Positions 1 through 9,925 of a stretch of 64,000 bases of DNA are shown piece by piece. How positions within the stretch are numbered: position 1 is the stretch's first letter; each line of letters begins with the position of its first letter. This DNA is from Eutreptiella sp. 'Long Island Sound 2002' (Eukaryota > Euglenozoa > Euglenophyceae > Eutreptiales > Eutreptiaceae): contig OZ038384.1 in NCBI GenBank assembly GCA_964036045.1, forward strand, positions 98,257,600 to 98,321,599, given 5' to 3'. A program made the position numbers and the translations under genes. A model generated the notes under the pieces. The model was not told the DNA's origin. It did no database searches and saw only the letters and a program-made list of their open reading frames with translations.

Positions 1-1641
1 GGCGCCGCCACAGGCTGACAGAGCCAACCACCAAGGCCTTGTGCCAACCCCCCCCCCCTACGGAACGAATTTTTGGTGCATTGGGCCAAAACATGAGAAA
101 CCCCTAAAAAATTGCGAATTTGCTCCATATTGGCACATACCGGATGTCCCCGAGAGATATGGTACTGCATATGTGCTGCGAACCCCTTTATCCACAACGA
201 CTTCTTTCCACTCGAACAGCGAGAATGGTGATCGCTTTGCTGTCACTATGCTGCTGTGTATTGCACGTGGTTGTGCCCGGCGAGGTGCTTGTGTCGAACC
301 TGGAACATGCCAAGAGAACAATTCTCTTGAAGAAAGCTCCAAAATCAGCCATGGCCTTTTCTGACGGCCACCCCCTTGGTCGACCAGCTTGGTGTGCAAT
401 GGCTGCAATTGTGCAGGGCGGGGAGGGCGGGGGGCGATTTTGCGCGGGGATCATTTTGTGGGAAATATTTGTCTCTAAAGAAGGTGGCAACATTTTCCCC
501 TGGCGAAATCTAGGGGCTTTGGCAGTGCAGTGTGTCTGTGACACAGTGTTTGGGTTTGCAAGGGTGGCGGATTTTTCCCCCTCCGATTCCGAGAGGTTAT
601 TTCGAGTACTGTAAAGTGAGCAGGTTACGCCAGCTCATCTTGATCCGAGCCAAAAAAACATTTCCTCCTCTGAAATTTTCCCTAGCGAAATACTCCCAAC
701 CCCCCCCCCCTGTAGGGTGCACACTTAGCGCAGTGCGTGCGCAGTGCAACTTTTTGGGCGTGTGGCCGTCCTAGAGACCCATACTTTGCGATACTCGGGG
801 CGTCATTGGGGTTTGAGAGTAGGTTTTGATGCTTCTTCCACAATGGGAACACGTTAATTTTGGATTTTTACCTGGTTTCACCCATTTGCACCCTTTCTCA
901 CACTTTTTTTTCTCGTTTCCACCACATCCACTGCAGTTTTGTGATTGCAGTGAGCGTTGTGTTTGGGCTTGGGCCTGGGTCCAAAGTTCGTGCTTGTCGG
1001 GTTGGTTGAGGGTGGGGTTGTGGCTGTCCGTGTGCACGGTCATCTTTCTTCTGTTGTGATCAGTCCCTGCCCCACATCCTGGGCCCTCGCTGGAAAATGG
1101 CCATAACCCCGACTAGGTGCATCGAATGCTTAGGGTTGTGCTTAGTGTCTGGGCGACGGGACGGCGGGGGGGGGGGGGGATGAGGGCAAAAAAAGGTTTG
1201 TGTACCTAAAATGGGCCTCTTATTCTTGGCTCTCTATTCAACATTTCATTTTCCCCCAGAGGAAAACTGAATTTTATTTTTGGTTTTGGGTGGGCAGGTG
1301 GTTTGGCCTGCCCCCCTCTGATACGCCGTTACGCCCCCAACTCAGCCCGGTGCTCAGGCGATAATGACCCCCCCCCCTCCGGATAAGCGGAACTGGTATA
1401 CGCGGAGAGAGCGGAATCACTGATTGAAGTGGTTGAGTGTGGCACAGGGTCAGGACTGTGCTGGTTATTTCAAAGCCTGACGTCATGGCCTCCGTGATAA
1501 GCACGTCCCTGATCGAATGCACCCCTGCATCATGCACACACCCCCACTGACTCCCCTCTTCACTGCAGCCTTTGTCTCTGTGGGCGCCCTGCCTCTTCCT
1601 TTTCATGACGCGGCTGCAGGTCCTTGTGGCGTCTTAGCCAC
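1..1641. other. Non-coding or unassigned left flank
   Basis: I recognise no protein in either strand. Open frames here overlap one another on both strands and contain C/G homopolymers (for example 49-58, 700-710, 1165-1179, 1369-1377), so they look like shadows. Around 1440-1500 there is a fragment of a dispersed sequence that recurs near 5800 and 6510 (core CCTGACGTCATGGCC). Confidence 0.5.
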
Positions 1642-1950
1642 ATGGCCGACGCCGAGCATGTGGAACTGCAGCTGCAGGAGGCGCTGGCCGCCGCGCGCAG
1701 CCGCGGCGATGCCGCGCAGGCGCGCACCGCGTACACGCAGGCCGGGCTGGCGCATTACGCGCGGCAGCGGTACGACGAGGCCATCCGCTGCTTCGAGGCG
1801 CAGGTGCGCAGCATCGCCGCGGGGCCTCAGGTGGGGGACGCGGATTTGGAGGCGCTGAGCTTCGCGTTCCGCCTTTTGGCGCAGTTGCACATGGAACTGG
1901 GGCAGGAGGAGCACGCCGGGGCGTACGCACGCCGCAGCAAAGAAGTGCAG
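1642..1950 (+). CDS. First exon of a TPR-repeat protein
   Basis: The exon opens with ATG (MADAEHVELQLQEAL) and stays open for 103 codons to a donor at 1950/1951 (GTGCAG|GTGTGT, phase 0). It is about 70% GC, far richer than the flanks. Residues about 26-55 (AYTQAGLAHYARQRYDEAIR) have the A-G-Y-A spacing of a tetratricopeptide helix pair. A second, weaker helix pair follows at about 72-100 (LSFAFRLLAQLHMELGQ). TPR modules are protein-protein interaction scaffolds; the partner cannot be read here. An in-frame TTG lies 18 nt upstream, but the ATG is the natural start. The phase-0 donor matches the phase-0 acceptor at 6631/6632, so the two may belong to one gene. That link is inference, and extra exons between them are possible. 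Confidence 0.6.
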
Positions 1951-2768
1951 GTGTGTGGCCCAAGACATGCCACTAGGGGGGCGTACCGTGCGCTGTGCGA
2001 AAAGTTGGCTGTTCTCCACCACCGGGAGTTCGGTAAGTTCGGAAGGTTCAAAGGACGTCATTGAATGGCTGCTGCAGTGGACGGGGCTATAGGGGGCAGA
2101 ATTTAGGTCCCTGGGACCCATGGCAAGCATTGGATGTTTGAATTTTTGAGTTTTGAATTGATTGTGCATGATTCCGCAGGTGGGTGGTTTTCAGGGTTGT
2201 TACCTGGATAATCACCGTAATAATTGGCGCCGTGCGCGCGCTGTGCGAAAACGCCCCCTAGTGTCTGGCAGGGAAATTGGTTCTCGGTCGGAATTGGCCC
2301 AGTATCAAGGGCAGCCACTCAGTAATACCCGGCCCCTGCACCACCAGAACTCAGTAGGAACGTGCTGCGTCTAGTGTGTGGCTCAGTAGGACCCTGCTCC
2401 ATCTGATCATGTCTGGGCTGACAGACGCTGGTGGCAGGTCTGGTGTAGACCAACCGGCTACCAGACAGTCTCTCAGACATGTGGACGGATGGACAAGAGG
2501 GACAGATCCCGGGGGGAGGGGGGGGGTTGATTAGGAACGCGCGAAGTTTGGAGTGGCAAAATTGGCACAACCACAGTGTGGCCACCTGTGCCACGGTATT
2601 TTAGGGTTGGAAGCCATTTTTCCAGGTGGCATTCTTGGCGCCCTTGGCGTGCACATTCCCATTGTGCTCGCGCACTTTGCTCTACAAGAAGCCTCCCGGA
2701 AACAGCAGTCGGAGGCCTCCGGGAAACAAAGAGCAACCAACCAAAGGCCCATGGGGAACAACAACCAG

Positions 2769-3172
2769 GCGGCCCGAAAATTGCTTTGCGGGGGGGGATG
2801 GCATGGGCGCCCGGCGAAGGAGGGGGGGGGGGGGTTCCAGAAATGGGCTTCCGTGCCGGGCCCTTTGTTTTGTGTAAGGACGGTTGTTGCCACCAAAGGC
2901 GCCGGAACATAAATTTTGGCCCGGAAAATTTTTTTCACTCAAAAATTTTCCCCCACATATGTGTAGTCAAAATGATCAGCGCGACGTGGGGATCATTTTG
3001 AGCCATGTATGTTGGGGTCGGACCCCCCCCCTCCCCCCCGGCACGGCAGGAAGGGCAGCCCCAGCCCAAACCTCCCTCGCGGCACGGCGACCAAGGAGGG
3101 GGAGGGGGGGGTTGGGCAAATGGGCTTCCGTGCCATCCCCCCCCCCCCCAAAGCAATTTTCTTCCCGCCCCA
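2769..3172. mobile_element. Foldback/MITE-like repeat A, copy 1
   Basis: This is a non-coding element of about 0.4 kb. It starts with GAAAATTGCTTTGCGGGG and ends with the inverse, CCCCAAAGCAATTTTC, so G and C tracts sit just inside the terminal inverted repeat. In the middle, TCAAAATGATC (2967-2977) and GATCATTTTGA (2991-3001) form a second inverted pair around AGCGCGACGTGGG. A second copy lies at 7624-8034. No transposase is encoded. No clear target duplication could be set. Confidence 0.65.
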
Positions 3173-3440
3173 CCATTCATGGTCGATGCTTGCTCTTGTG
3201 CCACCATCTGGGAATGTGGCCAGCGATGGAACCGGACACCGCGGCCCGTGCAAATGCACCGTCATTCAGTCGGGAGCTTTGGTGTTGGCCTGGGGGTATG
3301 GGGGCTACAGAATCAGCGAGTGGAAGGTACCATGGGCCTCTGACCCAGTCGCCCGTAGGCGCATGTCTAAGACCCGGGACCCCGGGACACCTCCCGCCTT
3401 CCTTGACGAGCATTCGTGGTCTGGGTACACCGGATGCCTC

Positions 3441-3687
3441 CCATCAAATACCCCGCTCGGATCTTGGCGGTCCTCGCAGTGGTCCTAGACAGACACCCGT
3501 GCACCATCCCAGACCTTGCGGTGAGTGTACTGTGTGGAAAATGGATGCCCCACCTCCCGAGTATCGCACAGGTCGGCACTGCTCTGATCCCCCGGGCACC
3601 GGACTGTGAACTAAAAGCAGCTGGGTTCGATCCCACGGCTGATGACGTGCTAGCATTGGTGCTTGACCACTCGGACATCCAGCTCTG
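3441..3687 (-). repeat. tRNA-derived SINE-like repeat, copy 1
   Basis: Read on the minus strand, this 245-bp unit starts with CTGGATGTCCGAGTGGTCAA and then GTGGGATCGAACCCAGC. These resemble the A box and B box of the RNA polymerase III promoter of a Leu/Ser-type tRNA gene, followed by an unrelated body. It is almost identical to 4859-5105 in opposite orientation. The T stem and acceptor do not fold well enough for a functional tRNA. Confidence 0.6.
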
Positions 3688-3746
3688 TAGGGGGGGGGGG
3701 GGGGCTTGGTTGCTGAATCGCACTGTGCAGTGTGGTCCGACGCTGT

Positions 3747-3787
3747 GGTTAGGGGTAGGGTTAGGGCTAGGGTTGGGGTTAGGGTTA
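3747..3787 (+). repeat. Interstitial telomere-like tract
   Basis: About seven imperfect units of GGGTTA (with GGGGTA, GGGCTA and GGGTTG variants) lie in tandem. They are flanked by a 14-bp G run at about 3691-3704 on one side and unique sequence on the other. The tract suggests a TTAGGG-type telomere repeat in this organism, but it is short and internal. Confidence 0.55.
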
Positions 3788-4070
3788 TGCACACTTGGGC
3801 CTTTGGGGGCGGGGGGAAGGGGGTTGCCGCCAAATTGCATGTGCCGTGTCCCACAGTGTCGTCCTCTCCCCCCGCAGATGCAGGGGTCATGTCTGCAGCT
3901 TGACGGGCACAACCGCCCACCGCTGCTGAACTGTGTGAGTTCATCCGGGGGCGTCCTTTCAGGTGCGCACTCATAGTCCGTCCTCCAACGGACAGGGGCC
4001 CATGGAACATGTGCCACTGATGAGTCTCTTTTCTGCCTTTGCCTGCTGACGTACCCCTTTGGGGGAACGT

Positions 4071-4091
4071 TAGCGCGCCGGGCGCGCGCCG
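4071..4091. repeat. GC-rich direct repeat, left copy
   Basis: A 21-bp sequence with core AGCGCGCCGGGCGCGCGCC is present here and again at 4788-4808. The pair brackets the transposase fragment exactly. The core is itself nearly palindromic. Confidence 0.7.
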
Positions 4092-4402
4092 TGCCCTACC
4101 GGTGGACTGTTGCCGTTGATATGTTGGGCAACATTATATGGATTTGCCCCTTGGCCCGCGGGACGTCAGCAGATGTTTTGATTTGGGATGGGTATGGACC
4201 TTCTCGTACCCGAGGTGATTTCTTCGATTTCGAAGTTGGGGGCCATGATGGTGCTTATAAGGGCCGGATTCATGTCATTGTGCCATTCATTGGAAGAAAG
4301 AATGGCGCTTTGACACCCCGCCAACAATGTTACAATGACGTGCACGGGTGGTATAGGGCACACATTGAGCCGCTGTTTGCTCGGTTGTGGCACGCAAGAT
4401 GA
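4091..4402 (+). pseudogene. Truncated Harbinger-like DDE transposase (DDE_Tnp_4 type)
   Basis: The frame starting PYRWTVAVDMLGNIIW matches the conserved middle and end of DDE superfamily endonucleases of the PIF/Harbinger type. It shows a GxxxD-like step (GTSADVLIWD), a second catalytic Asp in GGHDGAYKG, then the HVIVPF segment, the L-x-x-x-Q-x-x-x-N-x-x-H-x-x-x-R series and the catalytic Glu in RAHIEPLF. The first catalytic Asp region is missing and the frame begins inside a GC-rich repeat, so this is a 5'-truncated copy. The frame closes with TGA just after the Glu helix, where a different frame takes over. It is unlikely to be active. Confidence 0.65.
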
Positions 4403-4784
4403 GGCAGAGGATGAGGCAGAAGTGTGTGTGTTGTGTTGCCAGAAGCGCTCCACCGTCGCAGTTTGTGATGATTGTAAGGAGCACTATTGTACTGAATGTA
4501 TTGACACCCACACTTGTGGGACCAATGTTATGATGCAGCTCTACTGTTCGCGATACCTCAATAACGCCTATCGTTTCTACTGGAGATCGATGCGGTTGTG
4601 CTATCCTAACCCCCCATTCTCCCAACTTGCTAAGGTGTTGACCAAGATCGCCCTTAAAGGAGCGAGAGTGGTCTCGTGTACCCCAGTTTGCAACTTTCTT
4701 GAGCTGGGGCAGTTTGGGTCACCTAATTCCAAGGGCGTTTCCAAGGGGTGTGCTTGGGGGCTCTTCGGGGGGAACATAGTCTAA
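4335..4784 (+). pseudogene. Mobile-element ORF with Cys-rich (B-box-like) finger and NPPF motif
   Basis: The first part overlaps the transposase in another frame. From about residue 30 the frame looks genuine. A CxxC-x7-CxxC-x4-CxxC series (CVLC to CTEC) resembles a B-box or related zinc finger. Then comes YWRSMRLCYPNPPFSQLAKV and a short hydrophobic strand (GARVVSCTPV). The NPPF motif with a following helix is reminiscent of the [DNS]PP[YFW] motif of adenine-N6 methyltransferases and of similar segments in some retroelements. Identification is tentative. The frame change near 4400 may be a frameshift or an unrecognised intron. Confidence 0.4.
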
Positions 4785-4787
4785 AAG

Positions 4788-4808
4788 TAGCGCGCCGGGC
4801 GCGCGCCG
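4788..4808. repeat. GC-rich direct repeat, right copy
   Basis: Second copy of the 21-bp sequence at 4071-4091, in the same orientation. It lies immediately downstream of the NPPF-motif ORF. Confidence 0.7.
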
Positions 4809-4858
4809 GGCAAACATTCCCCCTTTTGCATCCCTCATCCCACGGGGGGGTTGGGACA

Positions 4859-5105
4859 AGAGCTGGATGTCCGAGTGGTCAAGCACCTATGCTAGCACGT
4901 CATCAGCCGTGGGATCGAACCCAGCTGCTTTTAGTTCACAGTCCGGTGCCTGGGGGATCAGAGCAGTGCCGACCTGTGCGATACTCGGGAGGTGGGGCAT
5001 CCATTTTCCACACAGTACACTCACCGCAAGGTCTGGGATAGTGTACGGGTGTCTGTCTAGGACCACTGCGAGGACCGCCAAAATCCGAGCGGGGTATCTG
5101 ATGGC
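4859..5105 (+). repeat. tRNA-derived SINE-like repeat, copy 2
   Basis: Inverted near-identical partner of 3441-3687, with only a handful of substitutions over about 245 bp. The tRNA-like heads face each other across the transposase fragment, so the pair could fold into a long stem or mark one insertion inside a palindromic unit. Confidence 0.6.
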
Positions 5106-5689
5106 AGGGGCTCGCCCCCCCCCCCCCCCTCCCGCGCGAACAAAATTTTCCCCAGCCAAAGGAAGCAAGGACAAAACTTCCGACAACTGCGAAGACTTGC
5201 GGGAAAAAGGTCGAAACTTGTGAAAATCTGCGCCTCGCTTGCGTCTGGAGTCAGACTGCGCAGAATGGAACGGGGAATCCGAATGTGCCTGGGGTCTTTT
5301 TGGACCCTCCCCCTTCCCGGACGCTTGGAAGTACCCAGTGGCACACTCAACCAGCGTTGACGGCACGCCCCACTTCCGGGGACCCTGCCACCCTCACGCA
5401 TGGCGTCCAGGACTACCCTGACAACCCCCCCCCCCCCCCCGGCCCCTCACCACATATATATTAGTCATCAGGTGAACACGCTCGAATAATGGCGTTTGAT
5501 TGTAGATATGGATGCAGTTCTTATGACAGATGAATACATTGTGCTTCATCTAGATTGTCCATAGCATATCCTTTGGAACACAAGAACCGTTGCAGTTTGA
5601 ATGATGATTGCGCCCCCGGCCCCTCACCACATCGATTTTGGGGGGTTTTCCTCTGGGGAACGAACGGGCTGGCTGCATTGGGACGAGCC

Positions 5690-5860
5690 CTATCCCTCAG
5701 CTGCCCTCAACGCGGCTATGCAACATCCCATACCCACTGATGGGTGGCGACCTCAAGGCAACATTCGGTGCTGGTTGACGTCGAACTGAGTGAGTCTGAC
5801 ATGAGGTGAGGGTCATGCTGCTGATTCCAGACCCTGACGTCATGGCCCCAGGCTCCATTC
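5690..5860. repeat. Dispersed repeat F, copy 1
   Basis: It shares two blocks with 6375-6560: GGCGACCTCAAGGCAACATT followed by CGGTGCTGGT, and a second block ending in CGTCATGGCCCC. A weaker fragment is at 1440-1500. It is non-coding. Confidence 0.5.
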
Positions 5861-6374
5861 CGTCCCAATCCCTTCCCACAGGCTTCTCCTTGGGTCGTCC
5901 ACGTTTGGACACGAATCGCGCTGGCAGACTGTTCTGAGGGCGCAGGCCGACCCGAATCAACTCGTCATGGAGCACGTAAAGACGGGGGGTTTGGGGTGTT
6001 GGGACACGATGTGCTGCGTGGCATTCTGAAGTGCCGTGCCCCCCCCGCCCCCGCCTTTTTGTTGCATTTTCGTTTCCTGTGCCTGCCATTCCATGCATTC
6101 GTTCTCTCTGTGATTACCAGTGATGTATTGGAAGGGCCGTACACCGTAGGAGGAGGGTGGATTACCCCCCCCCCCCTCCTCCCCTTCCAATGTTTGAGGC
6201 TGACAGCCACAATTTTGCTTTGGTGCCTTCGGTGCCAAGAGGATTGAAACTTAAAATTTTTTGGCCCGCCTTCGACGGGGACCATAGGGGGACCCAAGGA
6301 AGCCCCACACGCCCCGCTCCCCTCTGCTGTGGGAGGGGGCCGGGCTGGCCCGGACGGCCAAAGAAACATTCGAT

Positions 6375-6560
6375 AGCCGCCGATAGTCCGGCGACCTCAA
6401 GGCAACATTCGGTGCTGGTGTGGCTTGCGCCGCAGGAGCAGCAAAGGCAACACAGTTTATGAGCAAAGGACAGCGGGTTTGAGTTGAACTGCGTAAGTCT
6501 GGCGTGAGGTCAAGGGTCATGCGGGTCATTTCGAAGCCTGGCGTCATGGCCCCGCCCCAA
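6375..6560. repeat. Dispersed repeat F, copy 2
   Basis: Second copy of the sequence at 5690-5860, in the same orientation. It ends about 70 bp before the acceptor of the downstream exon. Confidence 0.5.
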
Positions 6561-6631
6561 TGAGTGTTGTCAAGAGCCAAGGCCCATTCCGCGCATGGCC
6601 GCCCCCACAAGTGCCGCCCTCCTCCGTCCAG

Positions 6632-7384
6632 GTGAGCGTGTGCCTGCGGGGCATGGCCGCGGCGCTGCAGCAGGACCCGGCCTGCGCCCTCCACGCCACC
6701 GCCCTCCGGGAGCTGCTCGCCCCCAACGCCGAGGACGCCGCCGCGCTGCTCCTGCACGCGCCCCAGTTCGCCGTGCTGCTGCACACGCTGCGCGGCGGGG
6801 GCCCGGAGGTGGCGCACGTGGTGCTGCAGCTGCTGGCCCTCGCCCTGGCCCAGCCCCTCCCGCAGCCCCCGCACCGGCGCCTCGCCCGCGTCCTCGCCGC
6901 CGTGAGCGCGCGCCTTGCGGCGTTGATCGACGCGGGCGCGTGCGCGCGGCCGGAGCGCCGGGTCGTCAAGGCCGCGGTGCTGGTGCTGCGGTGTCTCGCG
7001 CACTGGGCCCCGGGGGCCTTCGACGACCGCGTGCCGCTGGCGGCGCTGGACGGTTTCTTGCGGTTGCATCTTGCGCCGAGCTCGAGCCTCCTGGCGATCT
7101 GGGCCCAGGCGGCGGGGGACATCGCGAGCAGTCTGGGGCTCGACCCGGCGGCGCCGCTGGCGCTGAAGCCCGCGCCCCCCAAGCGGCCCGGCCCCGGCGC
7201 CGAGGCCGCGCGGCCGCCGCCGGCCCCGAAGGTGCGGCTGGCGCACGTCGACGACACCCGGTCCCCGTCGATGCTGACGGACACGTCGACGTACGACTCC
7301 TCCGAGACCGACACGCTGACGTTCTTCTCCGTCGTCTCGGACGAGGACGACGGGTCGGAGTCGACGCCGGCGGTCGGCACCTGA
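6632..7384 (+). CDS. Terminal exon of a helical (armadillo/HEAT-like?) protein
   Basis: After an acceptor in a pyrimidine-rich context (CCTCCGTCCAG|GTG, phase 0) there are 250 codons and a TGA. Composition is about 75% GC with strong GC3, as in the TPR exon. Residues about 1-175 are Leu/Ala-rich amphipathic helices (for example LLHTLRGGGPEVAHVVLQLL and VLRCLAHWAPGAFDDRVPL), the pattern of armadillo/HEAT-type solenoids, though no family signature is certain. A Pro-rich linker follows, then an acidic Ser/Thr/Asp tail (STYDSSETDTLTFFSVVSDE). With the TPR exon the product would be at least 353 aa. A TPR-plus-solenoid protein suggests a scaffold or co-chaperone, which is inference only. Confidence 0.55.
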   Translation: MSVCLRGMAAALQQDPACALHATALRELLAPNAEDAAALLLHAPQFAVLLHTLRGGGPEVAHVVLQLLALALAQPLPQPPHRRLARVLAAVSARLAALIDAGACARPERRVVKAAVLVLRCLAHWAPGAFDDRVPLAALDGFLRLHLAPSSSLLAIWAQAAGDIASSLGLDPAAPLALKPAPPKRPGPGAEAARPPPAPKVRLAHVDDTRSPSMLTDTSTYDSSETDTLTFFSVVSDEDDGSESTPAVGT

Positions 7385-7623
7385 GCCTTCGGCGGGGACG
7401 CAGCCTTCAGCGGGTTGCACACAGATAATGGGGCGGGGCCGGGGCGGAGCGCGGGGCAGGGGCCGGGATGCGCTTGACGGCCGGGGAGCCTGAAGGGCGA
7501 TTTCTGGAGCGGCTGCACTGGCGGTTACTGGCGGTTGGAAAAATGGTTGTGGGGCAGGTGCTGGCCGATACACAACGGCTGGAGGGCAGTGGGCAGCAGT
7601 TGAAAGCAGTTGGGAGGGGACTG

Positions 7624-8034
7624 GGCGACCTGAAAATTGCTCTGCGGGGGGGGGGGGGGGGGGGCTGACATGGACGCCCGCCGAAGGAGGGGGGGGGGTT
7701 GGAGAAATGGGGTTCCGTGTCGGGCCCTTTGTTTTGTGTAAGAACGGATGTTGGCGCCGAAGGCGCAGGAACACAAATTTTGGCCCGAAAAGGTTTTTTC
7801 CACCAATAATTTCCCCCCCCCCCACATTTGAGTAGTCAAAATGATCAGCGCGACGTGGGTATCATTTTGAGCCATAGATGTTGGGTTGACCCCCCCCCCC
7901 CGGCACAGCAGGTCGGGCACCCTCGACCTGAACCCCCCCTCCCGTCACGGCGGCCAAGGAGGGGGGGGGGGTTGGGAAAATGGGCTTCCGTGCCCCCCCC
8001 CCCCCCCCGCGCAGAGCAATTTTCTTCCCGTCCT
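7624..8034. mobile_element. Foldback/MITE-like repeat A, copy 2
   Basis: Its ends are GAAAATTGCTCTGCG and the exact inverse CGCAGAGCAATTTTC, each followed inward by a long G or C run. The internal TCAAAATGATC/GATCATTTTGA pair is conserved. The terminal pairing is perfect over 15 bp here, where copy 1 has a compensating T/A instead of C/G. This indicates that each copy maintains its own terminal complementarity. Confidence 0.65.
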
Positions 8035-8574
8035 GACCACCCTGGCCAGGGAGCCCCCCCCTTTTAAGCGCATCCTGGGGGTGGGGGGGATTTCAGTGAT
8101 TAGTCTGGCATTGTGCAGGATGGTTCACTTCGCGATAGTTGAACGAGCCCTCAGAATTGTTTGCATGGGGGTACCTCCTCTGTTACAGCGAAAGGCACCC
8201 ATGGCAATGTCACGGAAGGGCTTTGTGTTCTGGCTATTGTTGCTCTGCAGCCTTGGGCCTTGCAGTTGGGCCTTGCAGCGTAAAGGCCAGCATTCAACAT
8301 CTGCATCCCACATCGTTGGGGGGGGGGGGGGTAATGTCCAGTGTTGATTATCACACGCCCATGCCACAAGGTGGTCCCGATTGCACTTGCCCATACCACA
8401 CGGCGACGGGCTGTGCGCGGGCGATGAGGTGTGTGCTGCTTTACACTTGCATTGAAGTATCTTTCTCCGGATTGGACATCCTGCAGATGGGTTGCAGCGG
8501 GTGGGGCGTCGAGGGGGGCTCGGGGCCCGCATGCCCAGTGAAGGGGCGGGGGCGTGGGGGGGGGGGGGGGGGCT
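8035..8574. other. Unassigned spacer
   Basis: I see no gene or clear repeat here. G tracts at about 8319-8330 and 8558-8572 interrupt the sequence. Confidence 0.4.
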
Positions 8575-9530
8575 CATTCTCTCGCACTAGGGAACCATGA
8601 GGTGCGAGCACTGCAGCAACCACCAAATGCGGCGCACGCCGAGAGAGCCATCAGCAAACACCCCCCCCCCTCCCTCTACAAGGTGCCCACGTACTCCACA
8701 AGGGCGGGGGCTCCGCCCAGCGCACCGGGAGGTGCCCGCCATGGGGGGTGGCAACAGGGCCATGACCAGCCAACCGCGCATGGGACAGTCCGCGTCGTAC
8801 GGGGATGTGAAACCCTCGTACGGGGGGCAGGCGATGGGACAGGAGGGGGTGCGCGACAGGGACACCCAGGAGCACCAACAGACAGGGGGGGGAGCAACAC
8901 AGACACACAGAACGCGGGAGCCACACCAAGAGGGACAAGGGCGAGCACAGCAGACAAGGAGGAGGGGCACAGCAAGGCAGGAGAGGCAACCAGAACAGCG
9001 GGAACAGGGAACCAGAATGGAGGGTATGGCAGAGCGTGCGCATGGGAGGCAGCGACAATAAAGGGGATGGCTTGGCCAGCCAGGCCCGTCGCTACCGGGT
9101 ACCAGGGCAACCCCTGCTCAACCGGCATCAGGTGGGGGGGTGTCTCCCGCAGCCCAGATGGGCTGTTTACACAACGGGAGCGGGAGCCCATCAGGGGCAG
9201 ACCAGCCGTGAGGGGGAAAAGGACATATGGTGGACGGCCGGGACAGCGCGTGGAGGAACAGGGCACCTGGGCCTCACGCACACAGAAACACAGCGAGGCA
9301 GGCTATGGACGGCCTGTGGACAGAGGCGCGTGGATAGCAAACACAGTCAAATGACCCCGGCAACAACCAGCGCATCCTCAATACGCCAATTATTGGGCGC
9401 CGCTGACGCACAAACGGTACACCATGCCACATTCAGCACAGCCCCAACACACCAACCACTGGGCTCCACGAACGCACAAACGACACCAGCAAGAGCACGG
9501 GCCGCAGCCCCAGTTATCCGCAGGTGCCAT
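8575..9530 (+). repeat. GC-rich dispersed repeat C, copy 1
   Basis: This sequence of about 1 kb matches the minus strand of 33004-34010 at roughly 90% by eye. It also matches 62697-63160 and part of 43262-43640. The plus frame from MRCEHCSNHQMRRTPREPS is frameshifted compared with the copy at 33996-32851. The internal peptide NYWAP-x-T-x-KR is coded twice, reflecting a short tandem duplication of about 65 bp. No known transposon protein is visible. Confidence 0.6.
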
Positions 9531-9837
9531 TGCCCCCCCCCCCCCCCCCCCCCAAATTGCGCCATTTGGTTTCGTAGTGACTAGGCTGTGATGACCTGGC
9601 GCGTGGAGCCGCCCGCCCCCCGCCCTCCCCACATGAGAACACTGCCTATGACAGGGGGCAAGCAAGGGCGTCACGTCCGCACACGAAGCGGAAAAGATGG
9701 CCCGTCAGTGGCCAAACAAAGACCACGGGCGCCTTCCCGAACAGCGAGAATCGGGGCAAAGGGGCGCACCGGCGGTGGTGCATGGGCGAACAGCCCCACT
9801 GCATGTCCGGGCCATGTGAGAGAATGAGCCCCCCCCC

Positions 9838-9925
9838 CCCTATGACATTCCGTCTGGTTGTTGCTCCTTTACGGGGCCCTGGACAGTCACCCGTTCTTCC
9901 CTTCGCATGTTGCGTCGGGTCGTTG
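9838..9925 (-). repeat. GC-rich dispersed repeat C, terminal fragment
   Basis: Only the terminal block of the family is present (TGACATTCCGTCTGGTTGTT and about 70 bp beyond). It lies inverted relative to the neighbouring copy, which lacks this block. A local inversion or nested insertion could have split one element. Confidence 0.55.

Larger units (their letters stand above)
1951..6631 (+). other. Putative long intron filled with repeats
   Basis: If the TPR exon joins the exon at 6632, this 4.7-kb stretch is an intron running from GTGTGT to CCGTCCAG. Its contents are annotated separately: a foldback repeat, two inverted tRNA-derived repeats, a telomere-like tract and a transposase fragment. 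Between 5106 and 5690 I see nothing beyond C tracts. Confidence 0.35.

Noticed and set aside
6251-7825. 524-codon minus-strand frame opposite the helical exon
   Set aside because: It is an antisense shadow in 75% GC DNA. It is Arg/Pro-rich, has no family signature and runs through repeat A and homopolymers.
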